DNA of 64,000 nt from Antedon mediterranea (Eukaryota > Echinodermata > Crinoidea > Comatulida > Antedonidae), in contig NC_092672.1 of NCBI RefSeq assembly GCF_964355755.1, forward strand, positions 36,948,501-37,012,500. The letters run 5' to 3'. The notes under the pieces were generated by a model. It worked only from the letters and a program-made list of their open reading frames with translations, was not told the DNA's origin and did not search any database. Both the position numbers and the translations under genes were made by a program. Shown piece by piece: positions 1-12,899 of the stretch. The first letter of the stretch is position 1; every line of letters begins with the position of its first letter.

Positions 1-228
1 TTATTTAGCCAGTGAGCGCTCATAGTTGTTATTTAGCCAGTGAGCACTCATAGTCGTTATTTAGCCAGTGAGCGCTCATAGTCGTTATTTAGCCAGTGAG
101 CGCTCATAGTTGTTATTTAGCCAGTGAGCGCTCATAGTTGTTATTTAGCCAGTGAGCGCTCATAGTTGTTATTTAGCCAGTGAGCGCTCATAGTTGTTAT
201 TTAGCAAGTGAGCGATCATAGTTGTTAT
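1..228. repeat. 28-bp tandem repeat at left edge
   Basis: Eight head-to-tail copies of a 28-bp unit (core TTTAGCCAGTGAGCGCTCAT) start at base 1 and decay after about 224. The array may continue to the left of the window. Copies differ by one or two bases; the last is the most diverged. It lies in the 3' part or downstream of the calpain-like gene. No coding meaning is seen. Confidence 0.9.
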
Positions 229-708
229 TTCATTGCATAAGGCACTGCTAAATTGTAAAGAAGAAAAGAATCCAACATAACTTTGAAATCTGTACACTTT
301 TGGTGATATAGTTGTTATGGTTCAGTAATTTTGTTTTGATTTTGAAATAATGGAATAGCCCATAGGGGATGGGAATCCTGCTGGACACCCAAGCCTAGAT
401 AGCTGTATTCAAGGAGACATCTCTCTCTTTGGCCTGGGTGACTGCAGGGAGAGGAGTGTTCTTTTTGCTAATGCAAATAAATGCTATAGAATTTGTAATT
501 AAACTGCCATAAACTGAGGCTGTTTTGCTTGCCTGTTTTTGGTGCCGCCTGTTTATATTCTAATAAATGTTATGAGATCAAATCAAGACGAGTTACCTGA
601 TAACACTGTACGTGTCGACCGCTACCCCATACAAATAGTTAGGGAGGCCAGAGCCTTTTACATAGTAAAGCACTAGTGTTAGATTTGACACTTTGGTATA
701 ACACTTAC

Positions 709-3700
709 CTGCCTCTGTAACTGTCAAAATATACTGTTTATTCATCATAAATGAATCTATATTATTTCTAGAACCACCAGCAGTTACACCTTTCACCCAG
801 GATCCATGGATGAATGCGGAATGTAGTGTACTAACTGGGAAAAAAAAATAATAAACAAAAATTAAATGATTCACAATTTTATTCTTCAATTTATATTATA
901 CACCTTTCTGTGGGAGAGTTAATAGTCACTAATGTTTATTTTTTTTTATGTTTGTATTTGCCTTTCTCATTTTCAAATATCAATTGCCACTGATGTTTAC
1001 TGTAATACCGGATTTAATCCCTTCCACAAATCCACACAAGATCAACAAATACAAATTTAATAATTATATTTATTGAAAATTTGGATTTAAAGACAGAAAT
1101 GTGTTTAATAGGTATAATCACACACCACAACAAATAATATTAGAATCTTACTGTCTGTATCTAGTTTGTTTTCAGCCAGTCTGCACACAATGACTCTAGT
1201 AAATTCATTGCAAAAGTCTTGAAATGAAATCCTATGTAAACAATAAGACAAAAGCTATTCAATTAGAGCAAAATATATGATGTAATGTTTGCATACTAAC
1301 CGGTAGTCAATAAAATGAGATAAAAGGAGAAAATAAAAGTTATTGAAAAAAAAAAAAAAAAAAAAAACGAATAAAGGTTTGTGGTACATCATGTGTTTTT
1401 TGAAAAAAATCAGAAAGTTGAGAGTACTGTATATCTGTATATCTAAGGAAATCAGAAAGTTGAGAGTACTGTATATCTGTATATCTAAGGAAATCAGAAA
1501 GTTGAGAGTACTGTATATCTGTATATCTAAGGAAATCAGAAAGTTGAGAATATCCCTTTGGAATTCTGGGATTGACCCAAGGATTCTGGGATTGAGGAAA
1601 TGTTCTTACCAAAATTCACCATCATCTTTATCTTGGAGATCTAGAGCTTTTTTGTCATCAGGCTTTACTCTGTCCCACGAATTGGACCTGCAACAAAAAA
1701 GAAAACATGTTACACACCAACAAGAATTAAATGGTCTCACCAGTAACAGTGGTGCTTATTTGAGATACTTGGGAAGAGTGACACGGTCAAATACAAACTA
1801 CAAAAACTAAATTGAACCAGTGTCTGACAAACACAGCAAAAAATATAAATTACCCATCACTGAAGTCTCCTGTCCATTCGGTTGAGTTTCCCCAGGGGTT
1901 ACGTACTCTTAACAGCGCCCCCTGGCTATCGTTCAAAAAGGTAACCCACTTCACTGCGGTAATGGAATATGAATGACCGGACACTATTCCTTGTTCATCA
2001 GCATTGGCAAGTTGCCAAGCTCCCTAAAGGTGTATTGAAATTAAACAACAAATAAACTACTTCATGCATTTAGTACAGTAGACTTTTGCCAAGTCTGTTT
2101 TTACTGTCTTTTTTATGTTAGTCCACCAGTCGACGTTTCGATTTTTCTCCGAGTTTAAAGCTCAAGTAGTATACGTATGAAATGCCATATGTGCCAAATT
2201 ATTTATATTTTTACTATATTAAGTCAAAACTCTTCTTTTTGAAGAGTGATCAGAAAAGTCATGAAATTAACTTAAATGTACTGATTTCCTACATTTTTAT
2301 TTATGAAACTGTCACATTTTCTTTTCATGCAGAAACAGGAAACGATACTGACTTGTATTGTTTGGTAACAAAACTATTGTTTAATATAAGAACTATAATA
2401 GTTTACCTTTTTAGAGCAAGTCATAAAAGCATTGCATTTACTGCCTTTGCAGAGTGACCTGAATACTTCTAAGTCGGTACCAGTATCAGGTTTAAGTTGA
2501 AACACTTCAGCCAGGCCTCCTGTCAAATCAACCATAGCATCAGAGGCCTGCCCTCCATTCAGTCCATCATATGCTCCATTCAACCTGAAATAAAATATAC
2601 AATTGTATTTTCTAGTATTGACAATCTGACAAAACAAATATACTATGTATGCTATAAAAAAATATTTACTTGTTGCTTCTTTTTTGTGGGGATATCGTTT
2701 ATCATTCGTTAACCTGTTATTATTTTCAATGCTAGTTATTATAATCTATAAAGTTCAAATTCACAGAATGAGCTATGAATGAAAACCAAGAACAGGTTAC
2801 AAAAAAATAGGTTAATTGAAATAAATTTGGTGAAAAGTGAGGACAAATACCTTCTTTTAACATGAGAAGATGAATACTTGCCTCATGCTTATGGGCAGAT
2901 GATACGTGAGAACTAATAGACTTGGGTGAGGCATGCCTAGCTTCCTTAAATATTAAGTATTTCACTGAATTCAATAAATAAGTATTTCCTTAAATTATTC
3001 ACTTAGATAGGAGATTTTGTTTCATTTCAAGGGTAAGTGTTTCAGAGGGGTTAAAGGTTCGTCCTCTTGTGTTGCAGCAATTAGACCATTTTAAGGTGCA
3101 TTTATTCTTTTCCATAGAATCGGTCAAAATACAGTAAATAACGCATCCTGTCTTACTTTGCATAGGCCTTTTCAATAAGTGCTGGCCAGAACTCATTAGT
3201 ATTACTTGAATGTGCATAGAGAAGTTTTCCATCCACTGTTGGTAGTCTGTCATCGATTATGACATCAACCCAGCTTCCAAAACGCCAGAAACGAAAATTA
3301 ACTATCCCACAATACCCATCTCCATGTAAAGGCTGGTCTCCACTAACAATCTATCAATATTCAATCAATCAAAATCAATTTATTTCATGAAACAAAGGAT
3401 GTACTACACAATTGTCATCAAAACATTATGGAATAGGGAACTCAAAATAAGCAAAGCTTTAAAGTGGAGACTCTTTAAAGAAAAAAAAATCAATTAATGT
3501 GTTTGTGAAGACAAACAATAAGCAAAAACCAATTAAGTGAATCTCTTATTAAACATTAAACAAAACATATACAGTATATAGTTCTTGATCTTTGTATATC
3601 AACTTTAAAATAGCATAAAACAGATTTCCTTTTCATACATTCTTACTGTATATCATTCCTCTTTTACAAGGAAGCATTCTCAATTGTACAATAAATTTCA

Positions 3701-6700
3701 GTTCACATAAGGAACTATATAACTACAATAAAAGTAAACTTTAATCTTTATATTATATAAAATGCTACATCATATATAATTTGCATATGAAGTTAGTAAT
3801 GGCGTCATTAAAATAATTATCAATGTTATATAGTTTCAGTTGCAACATTCATAGCACCTATTCTCTCCCTTCAAAACTCTTTTCAATTACATTCAATTAT
3901 CCCAGTTTCTTTGCTTTTATACTTAGTTTTGCTGATACTATATTTAGCTTCTCATTGTGTACTTTACTATTGTTAAATCTATTTTTAGCCCAGCTTACAT
4001 ATATTTATAGCTTCCGACTTTATTATGTTTGCCAATTATAACAGATCATTGACGTCAAATGAACGTTTAAAAGACACTATACCTAACACAAAACCAGGAT
4101 CCCAGTTAATGGACATGATTTCCTTGAACTTGTAGTAAAAGATGTAAGCACTTATGATCCATATAATAATAGGTGTTGTGCCCCCGGAGAAGTTCTACTA
4201 TTTTACTAAAGTTATATAAATACATTTTAGTTCGATAATGAACCGTGAACATTTATCGACTATTATTTATAAAGTAAACAATTGGGTGTTACTGAATTAA
4301 GTTTACGGTAGTATATGTATTTATTAATCCACCATGAAAACATACCAAAACTTGATCAGGGCGGATTCAGGATGTTCGGAAATCTATATTTATACTATAG
4401 ATATAAAGATAAGTGCTCAGCTGGAAAATACAGAGAGCAAAAGATAGTGCATTTAATATTTTGAACCATATAGAAGATACAGATAACATAAGACTTTATT
4501 AAATTTTTATTAAGTCTGTCATCAAATTAGGTCTGTAGTGAGAGGTGAGTGAGACAAGGCAAAGATAGAATATTATTATTAATACAATTTATGACAAGTT
4601 GTGCTGAGAGACTGGGGGTGAAAATTGAAAATTTCAGACGAGGCAAGTTCTGCCTCATGCCTGCTACGGCGCTGTCAAACTAGTTTGACAAAAAAGTGTT
4701 ATGTTCCCAAATATGGTAGTGATATGACCAATTATGGTAGTGATATGACCAATTATGGTAGTGATATGACCAATTATGGTAGTGATATGACATCATCATG
4801 TCCATATATGGGCACATCACATAAAGTTTGATAGTGTAGACAGAGCTTTACTTATTGGCAAAATGTGTTTGTGATTTTGGCAGCGCCGTAGCCAGCATGA
4901 GGCAGAACTTGCCTCGTCTGAAATTTTCAATTTTCACCCCCAATCTCTCAGCACAACTTGTCATAATTTATATTAATAATAATATTCTATCTTTGCCTTG
5001 TCTGTTTTAACCTCTCACTACAGTGAGTGTATTTATTTACCTTTGAGATTAAGTCTTTATTTTTTGCAACTCCTGCACATGCTGCAAGAAACCAGCAATC
5101 ACTGAGGCTTCCCTGTATCACATCATCTCTACTGATTCCATCCACCTGCAGTAGTGGATCATCACAGAGTTCCTGCAAAATAAACAGTAAACAGTACGAA
5201 ATATAGAAAACAACAAATAATAACATTTAACAACAACGAAATATACAAGACAATAAATAATAACAACAACGAAATATAGAAGACAACAAAATAATTTTAA
5301 CAACCAAACTTTACTGGTTGATCAGAGGCTAGTACAGCTGCATATAATGTTTTATTTGTTACTTTTTGCATCACACATGCAGCTAACTCATCAGGAAAAT
5401 CCTGGCACCCCTTTAACAAAAAAAATTCATACTTCTACTAGATCTTATAAACTTCAAACGTCCTTTGAACTTAAATAGGGAGAGGTCATAAAAGTTTACA
5501 ACAAAACATCATTGACTTTTTTGGCCCGGCAATATATTTATAATAGGACTATTATATAGTTGTAGTAAGATACAATGCACTTGTTGTTTGCAATAGGATT
5601 ATCTATAAGGCAAACAGGAAAGAAAACATTAGGGCCATGGATATATGATAAAAGCATTTTAACTACAGGTATTTGTACGCAAGTAAAAGAGGAAATTACT
5701 ATGGAATGTATTATTATGGAAACTAAACTGACAATTGAACTCCTGTAAACACTTTCATGAAAGCACACAAAATGTATAAAGACAAACAGGAAAATTAGGT
5801 CCTTTAAAACTTGAACTCATCTATATTTGAATATAGGCCAGAGGCGAATCCAAGAATCTAAATTTCGCAAATTGTAATACAAAGATAGCTCAGCCTTTCA
5901 TTTTACCATTTTTAGGCCCTGCCACTTGGCTGCACCATGTCATATGAAAGGCTATGTTATCTCAAGTCAATTTATTTTCACAATACACAATAATTATACA
6001 GGATACATGAAGTAATCATGTGCGGGGAGGGTCATATAAGTCAGAAGACTTTACGTTTGACCCACCCCAAGATATATAACATTAAATCCAAAAAAGAACA
6101 AAAAATACATAAACTAATAATCTTATGCTACTGCTAATATAAGATACTTACCATTGGTCGTTTCCATTCAACGCCAGCAACATTTGAATCTCGATCGACA
6201 AAGTACATAGAAAAGGAGTCCGCAGGAAAAACATCATCCTCAAATAGTTTACCGTTGCAACATGTTTTCTGTACTTCCTTTAAAAATTCTTCATAGTTCT
6301 AAGAAATTGATAAAAGTTAAAAACTGGAGTAAATTGTGAGTGATTTACAAGATGTGAGTTAATAAATCCTCTTTGGTGTACCATTTGGTTTTCAATTCAG
6401 AATTATTTTTCCATTGAATACTTACTTAAGTTTTCAAATTTTTAACCTAGTCATAGTCACATGTTTGCATTAATGTTAATGTTTACCATTACAATTAAAA
6501 ACACAATTTATGTTTCTGAAAGAACAGTAAATCAAGCTAGAAAAATTAATTACTGAAAGAATGACAATAAAAAAGTAACACGTAATAAAAATGTATTCTC
6601 TCAGGCCTTAATACTTAAATTGCAATTTATAAATTGTATTTTTTGAAAACTATGTTTAGGCTATATTTGTAGGATTTAAAATGAATTTAAATAAACCATG

Positions 6701-6929
6701 ATTGAATTTGGTGTAAAATAAATATGGACATTTTAAAATTTACCTCTGTAGTACCAAAGACTAAATTTCCATCTGGATGCGGAGAATGTTCCAACTCTTC
6801 TACAGGTATATCACTTGGGCATTCCTCATCATCAACGAGTCTGTCTAGAAGTTCTTTATATTTCAGGGCTGCTTCTTTTTCTTGGGGGTCAAGGGGCTTT
6901 GATGATCCCTTGCTGCAGGATGTCCCCAT
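709..6929 (-). CDS. Calpain-5-like cysteine protease (3' end outside window)
   Basis: Nine coding exons on the minus strand join in phase: 6929-6744, 6298-6152, 5172-5041, 3350-3157, 2584-2407, 2023-1854, 1687-1610, 1231-1152, 834-709, giving 430 residues before the gene runs on to the left. The calpain catalytic triad is complete: Cys137 in [14 protein letters not shown], His296 in VSGHSYSIT and Asn321 in RVRNPWG. The stretch [20 protein letters not shown] and the start of the C2-like domain III ([16 protein letters not shown]) favour the calpain-5/TRA-3 branch, which normally ends in a C2 domain rather than EF hands; that end is not visible. The protein starts [10 protein letters not shown]: Gly2, Ser6 and Cys5 fit N-myristoylation plus palmitoylation, so membrane attachment is predicted. 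Introns hold several repeats, including a nested foldback element next to exon 3. The family call is firm and the subtype likely. Confidence 0.9.
1345..1561. repeat. Poly(A) run plus 42-bp tandem repeat in calpain intron
   Basis: A run of about 22 A residues (from 1345) is followed at about 1408 by about 3.6 copies of a 42-bp unit containing AGAAAGTTGAGAGTACTGTA. Because 42 is divisible by three, both strands stay open and produce artificial repetitive reading frames. It lies between calpain coding exons 7 and 8. Confidence 0.85.
4533..5023. mobile_element. Foldback element with ~142-bp inverted arms (MITE-B)
   Basis: Bases 4533-4674 and 4881-5023 are near-perfect reverse complements, both reading through TTCAGACGAGGCAAGTTCTG and a (TAT/AAT)-rich stretch. 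The loop between them contains a MITE-A copy that has lost its left end. The element lies in the calpain intron, 18 bp from the exon 3 donor at 5041. No target duplication is obvious. It is a non-autonomous foldback or MITE type with no coding capacity. Confidence 0.8.
4675..4843. mobile_element. MITE-A copy 1, nested in foldback element
   Basis: It begins TCAAACTAGTTTGAC and therefore lacks the outer TAAAGCTCTGTCTACACTA end. It has four 21-bp core units (CAATTATGGTAGTGATATGAC type) and an intact right end TTTGATAGTGTAGACAGAGC. Confidence 0.85.
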
Positions 6930-6986
6930 ACTTCAATTTACATATACAATCATGTTTAATTTAATTTGAAAAAAAAACCAATTATT

Positions 6987-7275
6987 TTAACATTGTTATA
7001 AGGTTGCATTTTTTATTTTAATTAATAGAGGACCTTTTAATTAATATCAGTTCTTGTTAAATGAAAACTGCATGCATTATCCTCTTTAAAAAATGGTATA
7101 TTGATATTAAAGAATACATTTGACCAAGTAATAACATTGTTATAATGATGCATAATTTATTTTTTATTAAAAAAAAAAATAGAGGACCTTTTAATTACTA
7201 TCAGTTCTTTTTAAATGAAAAACTGCATGCGTTATCCTCTTGGTATACTGATATTCAAGAATACAATTTGGCTAA
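6987..7275. repeat. Tandem duplication of ~144 bp
   Basis: Two diverged direct copies start at 6987 and 7131. Both run from TAACATTGTTATAA through TAGAGGACCTTTTAATTA and CTGCATGC to TATCCTCTT, with small indels. It lies just upstream of the first calpain coding exon. Confidence 0.8.
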
Positions 7276-8524
7276 ATAATATATTCACTAAGCTGTGTCT
7301 ATATAGATAAATATACAAATATCAATTGCACTTCACATCACAACAATTTCTTACCTTTTAGACTAGCCTAAGTATTGATCACATACTAACATTCAAGGCT
7401 ATCTCATTGTACCTGTGCATTTATGTGCATACTCATATGAGGGCTAAAAACCATATCATTTTAATGTCAAATGGTCCATTTACCATGCCTAGCAAACAAC
7501 ACATCTATACCTACCTTATAATTATTAAGTTGTTAAATTAGCAATAAACAGTCATTTTCCTACAAATAATTCATCAATACTTGTTGTGTGTACATCGTTG
7601 TCACTAGCAGCATTCTTTTGTTGTATATATTCTTACTGTTTACCTTTTGTTGTTTAACAGAGTAGGGAGTAAATATGTGAATTACCGCGGTCCGGCTAGG
7701 TTAATGGACTCATTTTTATTTGTATGATAATGGAACATTCCCAGGCGCCATAAGAACTGTACTATATTTACTTAATTATTTTTGCTTATTGGAAGGAGTT
7801 GAATATAAATGTTGCTGGCTGAATGTACATTTATCATACTGAATGAAAAAGAACAAATTTATTGTATATTGAAGAAATTAATATATTTTTATAATCAAAT
7901 CCCTTATATTAAAAATAAATGTTTTTGTAAAGCAAATCTAAACGTTTACATAGTTGTATTAGTATAGTTGTAGTACTTCTTGATTTCTGAGATGACAACC
8001 CTTTATCTTTGTTAATATATTGTATTATCAATGTATTGTATATATTGTATTATACTAATTCATATCTTAAAGATATTCTCCCAGTCCATCAGAAAACATA
8101 ATACATCTTTTACAATCTTTAAACTTGTACGCCAATTCAAACAAACCAGAAGTTATAGGAGCCAAGATTTAGTACATGTTATAGCAACAATCAAGATGAA
8201 AAGAAAATTAATTTACAAATCATCTTAAGTAAATTGTTATATTAATTAGAATACATGTGTACGTTGTTAATTAAGTGATTTCACTTAAGTAGGTTCTTAA
8301 CAATCTCTTGGTGACAGTCACTGTGAATATTACAAGTTAGTCTATTACTATTTGATTTGATCTTGAGATACTTTATTGTTGAAATTAAATTTATTATCTG
8401 ATTAGTTTTGTTTTCTCTTTCTTAACTTAATAAATGTAAGCTGCTGTAAACCAATCAAGTAATATCATCATACAAAATAAAGAAAGGGTATAATATGTAA
8501 TTAAAGGGTATTAATGATTAGAGT

Positions 8525-8850
8525 AATGCATGCAGTAATACACAGTATAGTATCACACACAGTATTGTCACTGTACAGTATTATCAACAGACAAAATTAC
8601 TTAGTACAGTATTATACACAGTACAGTATTATCACAGACAGTATTATACAGTACAGTATTATCACAGTACAGTATTATCACAGTACAGTATTAGACAGTA
8701 CAGTATTATCAGACAGTATAGACAGTACAGTATTATCACAGACAGTATTATCACAGACAGTATTAGACAGTACAGTATTATCACAGACAGTATTAGACAG
8801 TACAGTATTATCACAGTACAGTATTAGACACTACTACAGTATCACAGACA
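8525..8850. repeat. Irregular CAGTACAGTATTAT minisatellite
   Basis: Many imperfect copies of a short motif (ACAGTACAGTATTATC, alternating with AGACAGTATT) fill this stretch. Higher-order periodicity is irregular. The open frame running through it is a product of the repeat. Confidence 0.85.
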
Positions 8851-9470
8851 GAATGAATGTATATAATTTTGATAAACAGTATATTTCTTTTGTTAAAATG
8901 ATACTTCTGAATAAATAATAAACTATAATATCATTATCAACTATTATATTATCATCATTTCTATAGTATTAATAAAGGGAAGTTGAAGGACAGAGATAAA
9001 GTAAGCTGTTTGCATTCAAACACCCATCTCATTATATTTGTATAGTGCCTAATCTTTCAAAGAAGAACACACAAAGAAATGACCCGGAACTATCGTTTTA
9101 TCTGTATCAATATCTGTCATAGGTACACGTTTCAGTCTGAACTGTTCCCACTTTATCATAATCAATATCGTAATTTGTTTCCATGACTACAAAAAATAAC
9201 AGTTTGAAAAAATGTCAATTTTTTTCAGTAATTTATACCTGATAGTTTTAGCAGGTTGGTAATTTAATATTTAACAAATTAAATAAATTAATTTTTCTGA
9301 TCTGCAAGGCTTAACAAAGCCTGTAATCTGATTGAATAACAATACGTAAATAAATTTATAAGTACCAAAATATAAACAAAGATATCGCAACCAACCCAAC
9401 TTTACTGTGGTTTGTTCCACTTGTTATATAAACTTAAAATTACTCAGCCTGCAGACATTATACGTAGAAA

Positions 9471-9592
9471 GAAAGCTTGGTTCCCACTAAGACGCAATGC
9501 AAGGATGTATTAGCAGCAACGCAAGCGAATTGACCAATTAAAAGCAAAAGATTATTGAAATGGTTGGTCAATATGTTGCGTTGCAGCTTAAG
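9471..9592. mobile_element. MITE-D copy 1 (degenerate)
   Basis: It starts AAAGCTTGGTTCCCAC, contains ACGCAAGCGAATTGACCAAT, and returns in inverted form (TTGGTCAATATGTTGCGTTG, then CAGCTTAAG). It matches the copies at 20968 and 62246 in layout, but the right terminus is damaged. Confidence 0.55.
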
Positions 9593-10800
9593 GCTGGTTT
9601 CCTGTCGACGTAAGAAGTCGAATTTTGCAACGATTCTTGCGTTTCATACGTTTCTTACGAAAGTTGAGAAAAACTTGACGTCGTTGACCTTAGTCAAGAT
9701 CGTGTCGGGCCGCAGAGAAACATCTGTAGTTATGCTGCTCCCGAAAGTTGAAATTTTGGCTGTGAAACACACGTCGTATGCTTACATCGATTTTAGTGTT
9801 GTTATGAAAGTTGAAATTTTTTTCTTACGTCGGTCGGATTTATGACGTATTTGAAACAACATCTCTGATTGGTGTTTCTTTTTAAAGCGGGTTTTATCAT
9901 TTTTCGCGCGAAATGTTGAATGTTGTTATTGTACCTGTAGCTACTCAGCAGAAGTGTCAGTGCAGCACACCAACATATTATTTTCAGTAGATAGGCTAGG
10001 CCCTAGTATTAGTAAAATACTTAATTAATACTGTACTAATAGCAATTGATTTGACCAAATAATCAAACTAGCCTAGGGCCCTAGCCTATTATTATTAGAC
10101 CTATCTAGGCCCTAGCATTGGCCTATGGGCCTATAAGCATATCTAATCGAGCATGAGATAGTACTACCGCAGTAAGATACCCATTATTTACAGGCCTATA
10201 ATAAGAATAAATTTAACAAAACAATATAAATTATACAAAATCAAGCAAACAATTTTTTTTTTAAAGTTACATAATAATATTATATTGCTTACAAAGGGGC
10301 TTTCTATATCTTATCTTGTTGCAAATGTTCATTTTCGCGACGTTTCACGGTTTCTATCGATGCTGATTGTTTATTGCACGTCCATAAATAAGAGTATTAG
10401 ATTTTGATATGAGTTGTAAACTCCCTGATTAGAACATTATTAGGCCTATATTGAAACTACTGTGCATTTGTAAAGTATGTACAACATCGTAAAGTGGGCT
10501 AAAATTATAGTAGTAAATACATACAAATGTTATTGTCCGGCTTTATTTCACTATAAGGACATACACATTACGTCATAACTCTTGTCGCTCATTGGTTGCT
10601 TGTTACGATTGCGCTTACGTCTCTTGCGAAAGTTGACTTCAAGTCAACTTTCGTAAGAGACGTAAGAAACGTGACGCAAGGGCGTTCATTCAAGCGTAAG
10701 ATCAAAAATCCCGGTTTCCTGTAAAATCGGAAGAAAACGTCATAACGCAACAATTGTTAGGTCATCGGTTTCCTGTAAAATCAATTTTTTAGCACATAGA
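9593..10800. other. Possible decayed palindromic DNA element
   Basis: The stretch has recurring GGTTTCCTGT motifs (about 9597, 10713, 10768), many ACGT/TTACGAAAGTTGA motifs at both ends, and a 53-nt near-perfect palindrome at 10614-10666. Together these suggest an old inverted-repeat transposon. Exact ends and target duplication could not be defined. Confidence 0.35.
10614..10666. repeat. 53-nt near-perfect palindrome
   Basis: Two 26-nt arms with a single mismatch are separated by one base; the centre reads GTTGACTTCAAGTCAAC. It can extrude or fold into a long hairpin. Confidence 0.9.
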
Positions 10801-12899
10801 TTTGCCCATGTGCACCATACCATTATTATTACCATGTGAGAGGCATGAGAGAGGAGAGTGTATATACTCTTACGCACTAATGCATTATATGGTATACATG
10901 CAGGAGATTTGTGTTTCTCAAATCATCAAACAATTTAATAATTGGCCTTTTGCCTAATGCAATTATAGGCCTGCAGTAATTTTTTTCTGCTAATATATTT
11001 ATTTTCATTAAATCAATTGGACATTGGACATGCAGTTTATTTATTATTAGGGTAGGCAATACAGTAAGAGGGGCACAATAGGGTCAAGTAGGGAAAATTA
11101 CAGATTTGTTTACACACATACATAATTATTGATAAAACTGATAAATTACAATGTGTAATTGAAGTAACCAATAGCATGCGAATCCACCGGAACTTATCAA
11201 ACCATGACGTCAACAATCCAAAACTGCAAAATGTTTGTTGGACTAAGTGTTGATATCATATGCAATGTTTGCACGAAAACCAAAGCATTCTTGAACTAAG
11301 AAAATAACAGCTTTGATAAAACAGCGAAGGATATACTTCTGCTAGTGTTTATTATTTTCATAAATCATAGTAAGTAAAAATCACTTTTTGGTACATTTTA
11401 TTCTAGGGTGTAGTAGACCTAACGATTTAATTTCATAATATTTGTGTAGGCCTATTTTGTTAAAGTATTGTTATATATAAATAGTTTTGAATCTCGGATA
11501 AGGGCGGCTTTATCTTATTCCTCATCTTTATCATTTCAAATTAATTAATTAATTAATTTTCAGTATATCACTGGACGGTTTTTAGAATTTGTTCTGTGTC
11601 TGCAAATGTTTATAATATACTTCATAACATAATATATGAAATCATTTTATTTATTTATTTATTTAGCCTGTCACATACAGTACTGCCAAAAGTGAAGGTT
11701 CAATCTTTCTCTGTTTCTTTAGATTCGATGCAAAGATTCCTTTTTGCTTTATTGAGGCCTTTTATTGTTATTTAACATAGATGTCACGCTTGATTGCATT
11801 TTATGATTTTGCAAGCTGTGTTTCTGCAAGTGAATCTTTCCCATTTAAATTTGGGGGAAAGAAAGACATAAATTAGTGTTAAGTCTGGCAGCATCACCAT
11901 CTCCTCTTTTTGTTTAAAATCTTGGATCTACCATAGCTTCTGAAATTCCCAAGTTAAAAAATCACTATTACTTTTAGAAATGTTGTGATTTTAAAGTTGT
12001 TGCCACTTCAAATTTAATGGAACCACACAAACTAAAGAATACATTTTTATTAATTTCAATTATTTTTCATAACGTCTTAATTTTGACTATATTATACCTT
12101 TTTTTTGGGCAATTTCATGATTTTTAGTAATGAAGTAATGAATTATTTAAAAACATAGATAGGCATAGTAAGTACTGTACTCAGGTTATTTCCAAATCTA
12201 CTGGTGGTATGGAAAAAATATGTAATTTTCCATTAATTCGCCAAAATAAGCTACGTCTCACCATTCCCAGGTTACCTGTGTGAATTTTAGGGGAAGACCA
12301 TTTTCTAACCAATTGTAAACAATTACCTTTTTCAGAACCACCTTCTATTGTCTGGCCGATTGACGTCACTCTGTACACACCAATGCATTCAGGCGAACAT
12401 AACAGAACAAACACATCAAAAGTTAAACTCTGATGGTAAGGGTAATACCACACTGCTGTGAAAAGCATACTGCTGGCCAGTAATGCAGCACTGCTGTTGT
12501 AGCAAAAAACTGGTAGAACATAAGAAGTGAGGCTGGTCCTCAACATGATCACTACAGTATTATAATCAAAGAATCGCTTGCATCAAGTGGATAGATATTA
12601 GTGCTACAGTAGTTTTGAAATCAAGATTGAACTATTGCATACTGAGAGCTAACTCAACTTTGACGCTAGCCAACCACAACTTACACCAATTGGAAAGATA
12701 TACGGTAGTGCTTTGTAAATCAAGATTGAACTGAGAGCAGAGTGAGCCCTAAACACACCCACCACTTGCATTAATATTCTCCTTCATGATGTGATCAAAT
12801 CATGATGTGCATTTGATCCTGAAAAAAAAAATAGGAATAGACAAAGGATTTTATTAACTGTGCTAAATTCACTGCTGGTTTACATAAAGCTTTAACATT
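10801..12899. other. Intergenic, upstream of UNC5CL-like gene
   Basis: AT-rich sequence with no recognisable exon on either strand. A 123-codon minus-strand frame at 12181-12552 has no domain I recognise and no splice context. The UNC5CL-like promoter and 5' untranslated region should lie in its right part. Confidence 0.5.

Larger units (their letters stand above)
6930..9470. other. Intergenic, 5' side of calpain gene
   Basis: No coding region is recognised. It holds an approximately 144-bp tandem duplication (6987-7275) and a CAGTACAGTATTAT-type array (8525-8850), listed separately. The rest is AT-rich unique sequence that probably includes the calpain 5' untranslated region and promoter, which I cannot place. 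Confidence 0.5.

Noticed and set aside
1-228. CRISPR array
   Set aside because: Units are contiguous without unique spacers, and the window is clearly animal; the same holds for the other arrays.
1343-1810. 155-codon frame beginning with poly-lysine
   Set aside because: Starts in a poly(A) run and crosses a 42-bp repeat; real calpain exon 7 lies here on the other strand.
12181-12552. 123-codon minus-strand frame
   Set aside because: No recognisable domain, no splice or poly(A) context; too weak to call.
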